Shown here in pieces: positions 51,258 through 59,571 of a stretch of 64,000 bases of DNA. The notes beneath the pieces were generated by a model. The model ran no database searches. It saw only the letters and a program-made list of their open reading frames with translations, and was not told where the DNA came from. How positions within the stretch are numbered: the first letter of the stretch is position 1; each line of letters starts with the position of its first letter. A program made the position numbers and the translations under genes. The DNA is from an uncultured Lachnospiraceae bacterium (GTDB lineage Bacteria > Bacillota > Clostridia > Lachnospirales > Lachnospiraceae): assembly GCA_910579275.1 (NCBI GenBank), contig CAJTTO010000002.1, positions 121,204-185,203 on the forward strand, in the 5' to 3' direction.

Positions 51258-52862
51258 ATGAGAAAAAAAGAAAAAAGAGGTACCCTGAGTGGGATCAGGC
51301 ATGTGTTGGCTGCTGTTCTTTTTTGCATGGTTATGAGCATTGGTTTTGTATGTCTTGCCGATGAGCAGGGAACAGTGTCCGTGGCAAGTGCAAAGATAAG
51401 GGCTTCGGCAGATGCCAAAAGCGAGGCGCTTGCGAGCGTGAAGCAGGGTGCAACGGTAGATATTATTGGTAAGACAACTGGGGCTGACGGAAAAGAATGG
51501 TATCAGGTGTATGTGGATGCCAACACGAAAGGATTTATAAGAGGGGATCTTGTAAAGGTACCTGACAAGTCAAAGATAAAAACAATTCAGACATCCGAGG
51601 CGCCGGCACAGAACACGGATACGACACCTACCACGGCGACAGCGGTCGACGCGAAGCGGGCAACCGTGATAAACAACAATGTGCGCATCAGGGAAGGCGC
51701 TTCCACCAACCATGGTATTGTTGGTACTGCAAACAAAGGAATGGTACTTACCGTGACAGGGGAGACGGATGCCTCGGACGGAAAGTGGTACCAGATATCC
51801 TTTATGTACGGAAACGACGAAAAAACAGGATTTATCCGGTCTGATCTTGTAACCTTTGAAAATGTTCCGCCTGACACGGCAGAATCGCAGATTACAGGAG
51901 AGGAAAATCCGGGGGAGGAACAGCCGCAGGAAACTGCTCCGGCAGAAGAACCACCTCAGGAGACCCCGCCGCCAGAAGAGCCGGCAAACCCGTTTACACC
52001 GATGCAGGCAGAACCATTGGAGTACGTTCTTCCGGGATTTCAGTCTGTACAGCCTACGGATAACGGTCAGACATATCAGGCGTATATAAATGGCGCGGAA
52101 GGCAAAGAGCAGTTTTATATTATTTATGGTCAGAAACAAGACGGTGAGACCGGCTGGTTCCTTTTTGACAAGGAAAGAGGGGTATATATCAGATACCCAT
52201 ATCTGGTAGACGGCGTGAAAGGGGCAGACGGAATAACGGTCGGGATTGTTCCCGTAATCGTGCTGGTTGTTATTATTGTGATACTGGCAGCTGTTGTAGG
52301 TCTGCTGTTTTTGAAACTTAGAGAAAATACCGTATACGGAAGAAGCTATGGCAGGGATGACGATGACGACTTTGGCGATGATGACATAACGGATCTTGAG
52401 GAACTGGAGGAGGACGAGGATGACGATCTGCCTATGGGACGTCCACAGGGCAGACCGGTGAGAAGACCGCAGCCGCAGGGACAGGCACCGTCCGGACAGC
52501 CGGTAAGGCGTCCGCAGCCACAGGGACAGGCACCGTCCGGACAGCCGGTAAGGCGTCCGCAGCCACAGGGACAGGCACCGTCCGGACAGCCGGTAAGGCG
52601 TCCGCAGCCACAGGGACAGGCACCGTCCGGACAGCCGGTAAGGCGTCCGCAGCCACAGGGTGGAAATGCCCAGTCTGGTGCCAGACCACAGGGGGTAAGA
52701 CCTGCAAACGGTCAGCAGAATCCGCAGAGACGGCCACAGCCGCAGGGCGGGAATCCGTCAGGAAGACGTCCGCAGCCACAGAATGAGAAAGCTCCGGCAC
52801 AGAAGGGGTATAAAGCGAAGAACCTTCTTGAGGATGATGATATGGATTTTATGGATCTATAA
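51258..52862 (+). CDS. SH3b-domain transmembrane protein with repetitive basic cytoplasmic tail
   Basis: A 534-residue protein with an unusual layout. A signal-anchor-like N terminus (about residues 14-35) is followed by two bacterial SH3 domains (about 38-95 and 134-198), which in other proteins bind cell-wall peptides. Then come a Pro/Glu-rich linker, a small unassigned domain and a strong membrane helix (325-353). The cytoplasmic tail has an Asp/Glu block (about 368-395), a 15-residue tandem repeat RRPQPQGQAPSGQPV, further RRPQPQG units and an acidic end EDDDMDFMDL. Two oppositely charged low-complexity blocks suggest a flexible scaffold. I know no function. It follows purD by 15 bp. Confidence 0.8.
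   Translation: MRKKEKRGTLSGIRHVLAAVLFCMVMSIGFVCLADEQGTVSVASAKIRASADAKSEALASVKQGATVDIIGKTTGADGKEWYQVYVDANTKGFIRGDLVKVPDKSKIKTIQTSEAPAQNTDTTPTTATAVDAKRATVINNNVRIREGASTNHGIVGTANKGMVLTVTGETDASDGKWYQISFMYGNDEKTGFIRSDLVTFENVPPDTAESQITGEENPGEEQPQETAPAEEPPQETPPPEEPANPFTPMQAEPLEYVLPGFQSVQPTDNGQTYQAYINGAEGKEQFYIIYGQKQDGETGWFLFDKERGVYIRYPYLVDGVKGADGITVGIVPVIVLVVIIVILAAVVGLLFLKLRENTVYGRSYGRDDDDDFGDDDITDLEELEEDEDDDLPMGRPQGRPVRRPQPQGQAPSGQPVRRPQPQGQAPSGQPVRRPQPQGQAPSGQPVRRPQPQGQAPSGQPVRRPQPQGGNAQSGARPQGVRPANGQQNPQRRPQPQGGNPSGRRPQPQNEKAPAQKGYKAKNLLEDDDMDFMDL
52456..52660 (+). repeat. 45-bp tandem coding repeat (minisatellite)
   Basis: Units begin at 52456, 52501, 52546, 52591 and 52636 (partial). Units 2 to 4 are identical at every base, unit 1 differs slightly. 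Each encodes one 15-residue RRPQPQGQAPSGQPV repeat. Identity at synonymous sites points to recent expansion, so copy number may vary between strains. Confidence 0.95.
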
Positions 52863-52867
52863 TACAA

Positions 52868-52907
52868 AAGGATTTGTCCGGCGTATTTTGCCGGATAAGT
52901 CCTTTTT
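52868..52907 (+). terminator. Terminator after the SH3b gene
   Basis: AAGGATTTGTCCGGC pairs with GCCGGATAAGTCCTT (G-U pairs), followed by TTT. Confidence 0.9.
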
Positions 52908-52976
52908 GGTTAGGATCTTACTAAAAGGCAAGCATTTTGGCGCAGGATTCCAACTATTTTGGTGGATATCTGAACA

Positions 52977-52991
52977 GTAACGAACCGTTAC
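52977..52991 (+). repeat. Short GTAACG/CGTTAC palindrome
   Basis: GTAACG and CGTTAC flank AAC, about 30 bp before the gntR promoter. It resembles the outer arms of the larger stem-loops. Confidence 0.35.
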
Positions 52992-53021
52992 CATAAAAGT
53001 GAAAAAAATTGTGAAGCACTC

Positions 53022-53050
53022 TTGTATACAAATTTGCAGTGTGCTACAAT
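53022..53050 (+). promoter_or_regulatory. Promoter and possible operator of gntR
   Basis: TTGTAT and TACAAT are 17 nt apart. The -35 forms part of the palindrome TTGTATACAA (53022-53031), a candidate autoregulatory site. Confidence 0.65.
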
Positions 53051-53090
53051 TTATATAACAGCCGGTTAAAATGAAGGAGCGTGGGCATAT

Positions 53091-53462
53091 ATGTATATAG
53101 AGATTGATTTTAATAGTGATGAAGCCCTTTATCTACAGCTGCGCAACCAGATCATAATCGGGATAGCTACGTCTCAGTTTCAGGAGGGGGACGCGCTTCC
53201 CTCGGTGAGACAGCTTGCAGATACCATCGGCATAAACATGCACACTGTCAACAAAGCATACTCTGTGTTGAAGCAGGAGGGTTTTGTGAAAGTGGACAGA
53301 AGGAAAGGCGCAGTGATAGCCATAGATATTGATAAGATGCAGGCGAAGGAGGACTTGAAGCGCGATATGCAGGTGCTGCTGGCAAAGAGCAGCTGCAAGC
53401 AGATATCCCGCGAGGAAGTGCATGCGCTGATCGACGAGATTTATGAGGGCTATAGGGAGTAA
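53091..53462 (+). CDS. GntR family regulator, YtrA type
   Basis: A 123-residue regulator with an N-terminal winged helix (YLQLRNQIIIGIATSQFQEG, then SVRQLADTIGINMHTVNKAY) and only a short helical C-terminal tail, which is the YtrA subfamily. YtrA proteins usually control an ABC transporter encoded right after them; here the next gene is clpC beyond a repeat, so no such partner is present. It may be cotranscribed with clpC, as no terminator was seen between them. Confidence 0.9.
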   Translation: MYIEIDFNSDEALYLQLRNQIIIGIATSQFQEGDALPSVRQLADTIGINMHTVNKAYSVLKQEGFVKVDRRKGAVIAIDIDKMQAKEDLKRDMQVLLAKSSCKQISREEVHALIDEIYEGYRE

Positions 53463-53580
53463 TTCGCTGCTATGAGCGGCTCCCGTGCCAGAAATGGTAA
53501 CAATAAATGCAACTGTACAGCACGTACTGGCTGCGAATTATGGCTTGATAAGCCACGTAAAAAAGCGCAAACTGCGCCAG

Positions 53581-53667
53581 ACATCAGGTCACGGTACGTG
53601 GGTTTGACACCACGAAGTGGATTTGCATGGCTTGATGCTCGTAACTATGAAGGTACTGAATAGTTAC
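53581..53667 (+). repeat. Diverged copy of the purD palindromic unit, before clpC
   Basis: The segment aligns over its length with 49840-49930: it shares CACGGTACGTGG, CACCACGAAGTGG and TTTGCATGGCTTGATGC. The final stem has arms GTAACTA and TAGTTAC, both changed from GTAACAG/CTGTTAC so that pairing is kept. It ends 35 nt before clpC. The rest of the 239-bp gap (53463-53580) contains a further TGGCTTGATAAGCCA palindrome. Confidence 0.65.
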
Positions 53668-53701
53668 CAATAAATAAAGAATGACATGGAGGCATAGAAA
53701 A

Positions 53702-56155
53702 ATGCAGCAGTTTACAGATAAAGCAAAGGTGGCGCTTCAGAAAGCCGCCAAGGCTGCAAAGGATTTGCATCAGAGCTATATAGGGAGTGAGCATATTCTG
53801 GTGGGGCTTGTCAAGGAAAAGACAGGTGTTGCCGCGAGAGTGCTTGCGGAGAACGGTGTGGACGAAGTGCAGCTGATCAGCATGATAAAGGAGCTTATCG
53901 CACCGGAGGGAGATGTCGCACTGCTTGAACGCGACGGGTATTCGCCAAGAGCCACGCGTGTGCTGGAGGACAGCCACAGGCTTGCGGAGAAGTATAAGAG
54001 CCAGATGACAGGAACGGAGCACATTCTGCTCGCTATTTTGCGGGAAGGGGAGAATGTGGGGTTGCGGCTCCTGAATACCATCGGCATTAACGTGCAGAAG
54101 CTGTACATGGACACACTGATTGCGATGGGAGAGGATATCAACCAGCATAAGGATGACCTGAATAAGAACAGGAATAAAAAGCGCAAGGACGGCACGACAC
54201 AGACACTGAACCAGTACAGTAGGGATTTGACCAATCTTGCCAGAGATGGAAAGCTTGATCCTGTGGTCGGCAGGGAGACGGAAATTATGCGTGTGGTACA
54301 GATTCTTTCCAGACGTACAAAGAACAATCCCTGTCTGATTGGAGAACCTGGCGTTGGAAAGACCGCCATTGCGGAGGGATTGGCACTTCGGATTGTGAAT
54401 GGGGATGTACCCGACACGGTAAAAAATAAACGCGTCGTCACACTCGACCTTGCCGGAATGGTTGCAGGCTCAAAATACCGCGGGGAATTTGAGGAGCGCA
54501 TCAAGCGGGTAATTCGGGAGGTAATCGAGGCCGGAAATATCTATCTTTTTCTGGATGAGATTCATACATTGATTGGCGCGGGCGGCGCGGAGGGAGCCAT
54601 TGACGCCTCCAATATTCTCAAACCCTCACTGTCAAGAGGAGAGATACAGCTGATTGGTGCCACTACGATAGTAGAATACAGAAAGTATATTGAGAAGGAC
54701 GCCGCACTTGAGCGCCGTTTTCAACCTGTGATGGTAGAGGAGCCAAACGAGAGTGAGGCTGTCGAGATTTTAAACGGGGTGGCTTACAAATATGAGGAGC
54801 ACCACAATGTAACGATTACGCAGGAAGCGATTGAGGCGGCAGTCAAGCTGTCAGACAGGTATATCAACGACAGGAACCTGCCGGATAAGGCGATTGACCT
54901 GATTGATGAGGCGTCCGCGGCAATCCGGCTCAAAAATATGAATGTACCGGATTCATTCAAGGAGATGACAGAACAGATTAAAAAGTTCGATCTACAGATA
55001 GAACGCTCTATTCGGATGGAAGCGTATACACAGGCAGCGGAATTGCGTCAGCAGCAGGAAGAACTAATCAAGAAATATGAAAAAGCTGTCAGCAAGTATG
55101 AGAAAAATCAGTTGGAAAAAAGTCTGGTCGTCACGGAAAATGACATTGCCGAGGTTGTGGCAAACTGGACAAAGATACCGGTGAAGAAGCTTACCCAGAA
55201 GGAAAGCGAGCGCCTGCTGAAGCTTGAGTCGATTCTGCACAAGCGTGTTATCGGGCAGGAGGAGGCAGTGTCAGCTGTCGCACAGACGATGAAACGCGGG
55301 CGCGTAGGACTTCAGGATCCGAACAGACCTATCGGCTCCTTCCTGTTTCTGGGACCTACAGGCGTCGGGAAGACAGAGCTTTCAAAGGCACTTGCCGAGG
55401 CGATGTTCGGTTCGGAAAACGCATTGATACGTGTTGATATGTCGGAGTACATGGAGTCGCACTCCGTTTCCAAGATGGTCGGCTCACCGCCGGGATATGT
55501 CGGGTTTGAGGAGGGCGGACAGCTCAGTGAGAAAGTGCGTCGTTCCCCTTATTCTGTAGTACTGTTTGACGAGATTGAGAAAGCGCATCCGGATGTGTTC
55601 AATATCCTTTTGCAGGTGCTTGACGACGGACACATAACAGATTCGAAGGGAAGAAAGGTCAGCTTTAAGAATACGATCCTGATAATGACCTCCAACGCAG
55701 GTGCACAGCGCATTGTCGATCCCAAGAATCTCGGATTTGCCACAGAAAGGGATCCCAATGCGGATTACAAAAAGATGAAATCAAATGTCATGGAGGAGGT
55801 AAAACGCATTTTTAAGCCGGAGTTTATCAACCGTATTGATGAAATTATGGTTTTCCACCCGCTTACAGAGCAGGATATGAAGCAGATTGTGGCGCTCCTG
55901 TCAAAGAATCTGTGTGAGCGCTGCAAGGTTCAGATGGATATTGACCTGACATTTACCAGTACGCTCAAGGAATATCTGGTCAAAAACCATTCGGATCTCA
56001 AGATGGGTGCCAGACCGCTTAAGCGAGCAATCCAGAATGTGGTTGAAAATGAACTTGCAACGGCAATCCTCGAGGGCAGGGTCAAGAGAGGCGATGAGGT
56101 ATCAGCGGGAGTGCGCGGTGACAAAGTTGTATTCACCGTGAAAGAACCAAAATAA
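53702..56155 (+). CDS. clpC: ATP-dependent Clp protease ATP-binding subunit ClpC
   Basis: An 817-residue Hsp100 unfoldase that feeds proteins to ClpP. It has two N-terminal Clp repeats (residues 1-145), a first AAA+ module with GEPGVGKT at 214-221, a short ClpC-type middle domain (about 400-460) and a second AAA+ module with GPTGVGKT at about 551-558. ATG 53702 has GGAGG 10 nt before; an in-frame TTG-like start 21 nt upstream lacks one. The usual ctsR-mcsA-mcsB genes are absent upstream, and radA follows with one gene between. No CtsR or CIRCE box was seen. Confidence 0.96.
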   Translation: MQQFTDKAKVALQKAAKAAKDLHQSYIGSEHILVGLVKEKTGVAARVLAENGVDEVQLISMIKELIAPEGDVALLERDGYSPRATRVLEDSHRLAEKYKSQMTGTEHILLAILREGENVGLRLLNTIGINVQKLYMDTLIAMGEDINQHKDDLNKNRNKKRKDGTTQTLNQYSRDLTNLARDGKLDPVVGRETEIMRVVQILSRRTKNNPCLIGEPGVGKTAIAEGLALRIVNGDVPDTVKNKRVVTLDLAGMVAGSKYRGEFEERIKRVIREVIEAGNIYLFLDEIHTLIGAGGAEGAIDASNILKPSLSRGEIQLIGATTIVEYRKYIEKDAALERRFQPVMVEEPNESEAVEILNGVAYKYEEHHNVTITQEAIEAAVKLSDRYINDRNLPDKAIDLIDEASAAIRLKNMNVPDSFKEMTEQIKKFDLQIERSIRMEAYTQAAELRQQQEELIKKYEKAVSKYEKNQLEKSLVVTENDIAEVVANWTKIPVKKLTQKESERLLKLESILHKRVIGQEEAVSAVAQTMKRGRVGLQDPNRPIGSFLFLGPTGVGKTELSKALAEAMFGSENALIRVDMSEYMESHSVSKMVGSPPGYVGFEEGGQLSEKVRRSPYSVVLFDEIEKAHPDVFNILLQVLDDGHITDSKGRKVSFKNTILIMTSNAGAQRIVDPKNLGFATERDPNADYKKMKSNVMEEVKRIFKPEFINRIDEIMVFHPLTEQDMKQIVALLSKNLCERCKVQMDIDLTFTSTLKEYLVKNHSDLKMGARPLKRAIQNVVENELATAILEGRVKRGDEVSAGVRGDKVVFTVKEPK

Positions 56156-56334
56156 TTTTTTTCAATAAATTTTCCTAAAATTTATGTGGCAAAAGAGAAA
56201 AATATAGTATATGATGAAAGTAGGAAACCGAAAAAAGACAAGATTATCTGAGCTTGTTAGGAACAAATCGGCGTACTGGGTATATGAATTACCGAAAAAT
56301 ATTGAAACATGCTAAATTTAGGAGGACAAATGAA

Positions 56335-56748
56335 ATGGCAGTAGTTGTAGAGTTACTACGTTCCGAGAGTAACGGAAACATCAGCTTTGGCAACCATGAG
56401 CTGGCAGCAAAGGCTAAGCTTGAGGATTATGAACACGCAGGCGACATGTACAAGGTAAAGACTTATGAGGCTATGACAAAGCTGGAAAAGAACGGTCTGT
56501 TTTTATACGAATCCGTTCCGGGAACTTCCGTTCATGACTTTTGTGAGAATGAAAACGGGATATCATTTGTGGCAGAAGGAAATCAGGACGCACAGATTAC
56601 TGTAGGAACTGAGGAGGATGCGGAGTACGAAGTCATTGTTGCCGGCGAGAGCGCAGGCGTTATGAAGACAAACCTGTCAGGAAAGCTGAGTGTCAGTGTC
56701 GAGCTGGAAGGAGCAGGAGAGGTCGAAGTTAAGATTATAAAAAAATAA
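56335..56748 (+). CDS. Conserved hypothetical protein (137 residues)
   Basis: A soluble acidic protein. The first 70 residues are well ordered (MAVVVELLRSESNG, then FGNHELAAKAKLEDYEHAGD and LEKNGLFLYESVPGTSV), followed by a beta-rich C-terminal half (EVIVAGESAGVMKTNLSGKLSVSVELEG). The ATG at 56335 follows AGGAGG at 10 nt. Similar short proteins seem common in Lachnospiraceae but I cannot assign a function. It has its own terminator and sits between clpC and radA. No promoter was clear in the 180-bp gap before it. Confidence 0.7.
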   Translation: MAVVVELLRSESNGNISFGNHELAAKAKLEDYEHAGDMYKVKTYEAMTKLEKNGLFLYESVPGTSVHDFCENENGISFVAEGNQDAQITVGTEEDAEYEVIVAGESAGVMKTNLSGKLSVSVELEGAGEVEVKIIKK

Positions 56749-56765
56749 ACAATAGAATATGAAGC

Positions 56766-56791
56766 TACCTCCTCATATGGGGAGGTATTTT
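56766..56791 (+). terminator. Terminator after the hypothetical gene
   Basis: TACCTCC pairs with GGAGGTA around TCATATGG, followed by TTTTC. Confidence 0.75.
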
Positions 56792-56812
56792 CATTATAAA
56801 TGGAGAGAATCA

Positions 56813-58192
56813 ATGGCGAAAAAGATAACTACGGTATTTTTCTGTCAGGAGTGCGGTCATGAGTCTTCAAAGTGGATGGGACAATGCCCCGCATGTAAAA
56901 AATGGAATACCTTTGTGGAGGAGAAAGTAAGTGTCACAGGAAGCGGCATGGGAGGAAGCGCGAAGACAACGCCTATGCGTGAAGCGGTGAAGCCGGTTGA
57001 AATCGGTGCTATTTCGATGAAGGAAGAAGAGCGGGTAAGCACAGGCATTGTGGAGCTTGACAGAGTGCTTGGCGGAGGCATTATGCAGGGGTCTCTGATT
57101 CTGGTCGGGGGAGACCCCGGAATCGGTAAGTCCACACTTTTGCTACAGACATGCAGGCTGCTCGCGAATGCAGGGCACAAGGTTCTGTATATATCCGGAG
57201 AGGAATCCCTCAAACAAATCAAACTCAGGGCAATGCGGATTGGAGATTTTCAGGATAACATGCTGCTTTTGTGTGAGACGAATCTCGCTGTCGTGGAGGA
57301 GACGATACGCCATTCCGAACCGGAAGTCGTCATTATTGACTCCATCCAGACAATGTATCAGGAGTCCGTGGCATCTGCACCGGGGAGCGTTTCTCAGGTG
57401 AGGGAGGCGACGAATGTCTTTTTGCAGCTGGCAAAAGGCATGGGAATCTCCATTTTCATCGTGGGACATGTGACAAAGGAAGGCACTGTGGCAGGGCCGA
57501 GGGTGTTGGAGCATATGGTGGACACGGTTCTCTATTTCGAGGGAGACAGATATGCCTCATATAGAATTCTGCGGGGCGTCAAGAACCGTTTCGGTTCCAC
57601 CAACGAGATAGGTGTGTTCGAGATGCGTAAGGAAGGGCTTGTCGAGGTGGAAAACCCATCAGAATATATGCTGAGCGGAAAGCCGGTCGGTGCAAGCGGC
57701 TCTGTCGTGGTCTGTTCCGTCGAGGGAACCCGGCCGATTTTGATAGAAATACAGGCGCTTGTGAGCAGGACAAACTTCGGAATACCGCGGCGCCAGACGA
57801 CGGGAACGGATTTTAACAGGGTAAATTTGCTGATGGCAGTACTGGAAAAGCGGCTTGGATTGCAGATAGGGGATTGTGATGCCTATGTCAATATTGCCGG
57901 CGGCATGAAGATTAGTGAGCCGGCGATAGACTTGGGGTTGATTATGGCAATTGTGTCAAGCTTTAAAAATCGTGCGGTCGATGAGAAGACGCTTGTTTTT
58001 GGCGAGGTGGGGCTTAGCGGCGAGGTGCGTGCCGTCAATATGGCGCAGCAGAGAGTGCAGGAGGCGAAAAAACTTGGATATGAGACTGTTGTCATGCCGC
58101 GGGTGAATCTTGAGGGAATGGACAGCGGATGTATGGATGGAATTAAGGTGGTCGGCGTCGGGGGCATCGGCGAGGCAATTGAGCTGATTTAA
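56813..58192 (+). CDS. radA: DNA repair protein RadA
   Basis: RadA is a RecA-like ATPase that drives branch migration in recombination. The 459-residue protein has the N-terminal zinc finger CQECG...CPAC, Walker A GGDPGIGKST, the RadA-specific KNRFG motif and a C-terminal Lon protease-like domain without its catalytic pair. ATG 56813 follows GGAGAG and starts MAKKITTVFFCQECG; the longer frame reads through the terminator and is rejected. It lies downstream of clpC as in many Firmicutes, but disA does not follow. Confidence 0.96.
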   Translation: MAKKITTVFFCQECGHESSKWMGQCPACKKWNTFVEEKVSVTGSGMGGSAKTTPMREAVKPVEIGAISMKEEERVSTGIVELDRVLGGGIMQGSLILVGGDPGIGKSTLLLQTCRLLANAGHKVLYISGEESLKQIKLRAMRIGDFQDNMLLLCETNLAVVEETIRHSEPEVVIIDSIQTMYQESVASAPGSVSQVREATNVFLQLAKGMGISIFIVGHVTKEGTVAGPRVLEHMVDTVLYFEGDRYASYRILRGVKNRFGSTNEIGVFEMRKEGLVEVENPSEYMLSGKPVGASGSVVVCSVEGTRPILIEIQALVSRTNFGIPRRQTTGTDFNRVNLLMAVLEKRLGLQIGDCDAYVNIAGGMKISEPAIDLGLIMAIVSSFKNRAVDEKTLVFGEVGLSGEVRAVNMAQQRVQEAKKLGYETVVMPRVNLEGMDSGCMDGIKVVGVGGIGEAIELI

Positions 58193-58224
58193 TGTGACAG
58201 AAAGCCGAGGGCTGGGCTGTTGCG
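58193..58224 (+). promoter_or_regulatory. Leader stem-loop before the M18 aminopeptidase
   Basis: TGTGACAG and CTGTTGCG pair with three wobbles and enclose AGCC/GGCT, the same interior as the purD stem-loop. It begins at the base after the radA stop and ends 28 nt before the next ATG. Confidence 0.5.
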
Positions 58225-58252
58225 GTTTAGCGATAATATGGAGGATAGGAAG

Positions 58253-59560
58253 ATGGAATATATATCGGAACTGATGGAATTTCTAGACGGGAGCCTGACA
58301 AGCTACCATGCAGTACAGAATGTGCGCAGATTGCTTTTGCGCGAAGGCTATGCAGAACTTTCCGAGCGGGAAATCTGGAAACTGGAGGCAGGCGGAAAAT
58401 ATTTTGTGGTGCGCAATGATTCGTCAATGATGGCATTTTGCCTACCGACGGACAGTGTGGATAAGATAAAGGGATACCATGTCTATGCCGCGCATTCGGA
58501 TTCGCCTGCATTTAAGATAAAAGAGTCTCCGGAGATGGAAAAAGAGGGCGTGTATGTCAGCATGAATACGGAAAAATATGGCGGTATGATACTGTCCACA
58601 TGGTTTGACAGACCGCTTGTGATAGCAGGGAGAGTATGTGTGGAGAACGAAGGAGCGTTGGAGACATATCCGGTACAGTTAAAGGAAAATACATGCATGA
58701 TACCAAGTCTCGCCATCCATATGAATCGAGAGGCAAACAGCGGTATGGCATTCAGCGCGCAGAACGACATGGCGCCGCTGCTTGGAATGACAGGAAACGG
58801 TGACACGTCATCCAAGGGAATGATAAAAGCCATGCTTGCGGAGACATTGAACGACATGACGGGCGGAGACTACCGTGCAGAAGACATTCTTTCTTATGAT
58901 TTGTTTGTGGAAAACTGCGAAAAGGCTGTTCTGGCAGGGATGGAAAACGAGTTTATCATGACTCCGCGATATGATGACCTTGCCTGTGTTTTTGCCGGAT
59001 GCAAAGGTATCATGCATGCAAGACCGGAACGCTATATTGATGTGCTTGCCATTTTTGACAATGAGGAAGTCGGAAGCCTTACGAGACAGGGGGCGGATTC
59101 GACCTTTTTGCGGGATACACTGCAAAATATAGCCGACGGGCTGGGGATCAGTGCAAATGCCTGCCGGACATGGATTGCGGACAGCTTTCTGCTCAGTGCG
59201 GATAATGCCCATGCGTGTCATCCGAACCAAGGGGGGAAGGCAGATTTGACCAACAGACCTTATTTAAACAAGGGGGTTGTGCTGAAATACCATGGTGGAC
59301 AGAAATACGCCACAGATGCTTACTCTGCGGCGTATGTGAAAAGACTGTGCAGACAGAATGACATTCCGCTGCAGACCTATGCAAATCATTCGGACATACC
59401 AGGCGGTTCCACGCTTGGAAATCTTGCAATGGCACAGGTTTCCATGGCCGCAGCGGATATCGGACTGCCGCAGCTGTCCATGCACTCTGCCTGTGAAACG
59501 GCAGGAGCGAGGGATATCGAGCACCTGATACGGCTTGCGAAAGCTTTTTACAAGGATTAA
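58253..59560 (+). CDS. apeB: M18 family aminopeptidase (aspartyl aminopeptidase type)
   Basis: A 435-residue dizinc aminopeptidase. Metal-site motifs in order are AAHSDSPAF, FDNEEVGS, SADNAHACHPN and HSACETAGARD, matching family M18. It removes N-terminal acidic or other residues from peptides in the cytoplasm. ATG 58253 is preferred over the ATG at 58238 because GGAGG overlaps the earlier codon and sits 9-10 nt before the later one. It follows radA and is convergent with the M56 gene only 11 bp away, without a terminator between. Confidence 0.94.
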   Translation: MEYISELMEFLDGSLTSYHAVQNVRRLLLREGYAELSEREIWKLEAGGKYFVVRNDSSMMAFCLPTDSVDKIKGYHVYAAHSDSPAFKIKESPEMEKEGVYVSMNTEKYGGMILSTWFDRPLVIAGRVCVENEGALETYPVQLKENTCMIPSLAIHMNREANSGMAFSAQNDMAPLLGMTGNGDTSSKGMIKAMLAETLNDMTGGDYRAEDILSYDLFVENCEKAVLAGMENEFIMTPRYDDLACVFAGCKGIMHARPERYIDVLAIFDNEEVGSLTRQGADSTFLRDTLQNIADGLGISANACRTWIADSFLLSADNAHACHPNQGGKADLTNRPYLNKGVVLKYHGGQKYATDAYSAAYVKRLCRQNDIPLQTYANHSDIPGGSTLGNLAMAQVSMAAADIGLPQLSMHSACETAGARDIEHLIRLAKAFYKD

Positions 59561-59571
59561 AGTCGGTGCAA

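Noticed and set aside
52456..52660. Regular 45-bp repeats resembling a CRISPR array
   Set aside because: There are no unique spacers; the repeats are contiguous and in frame inside the SH3b gene.
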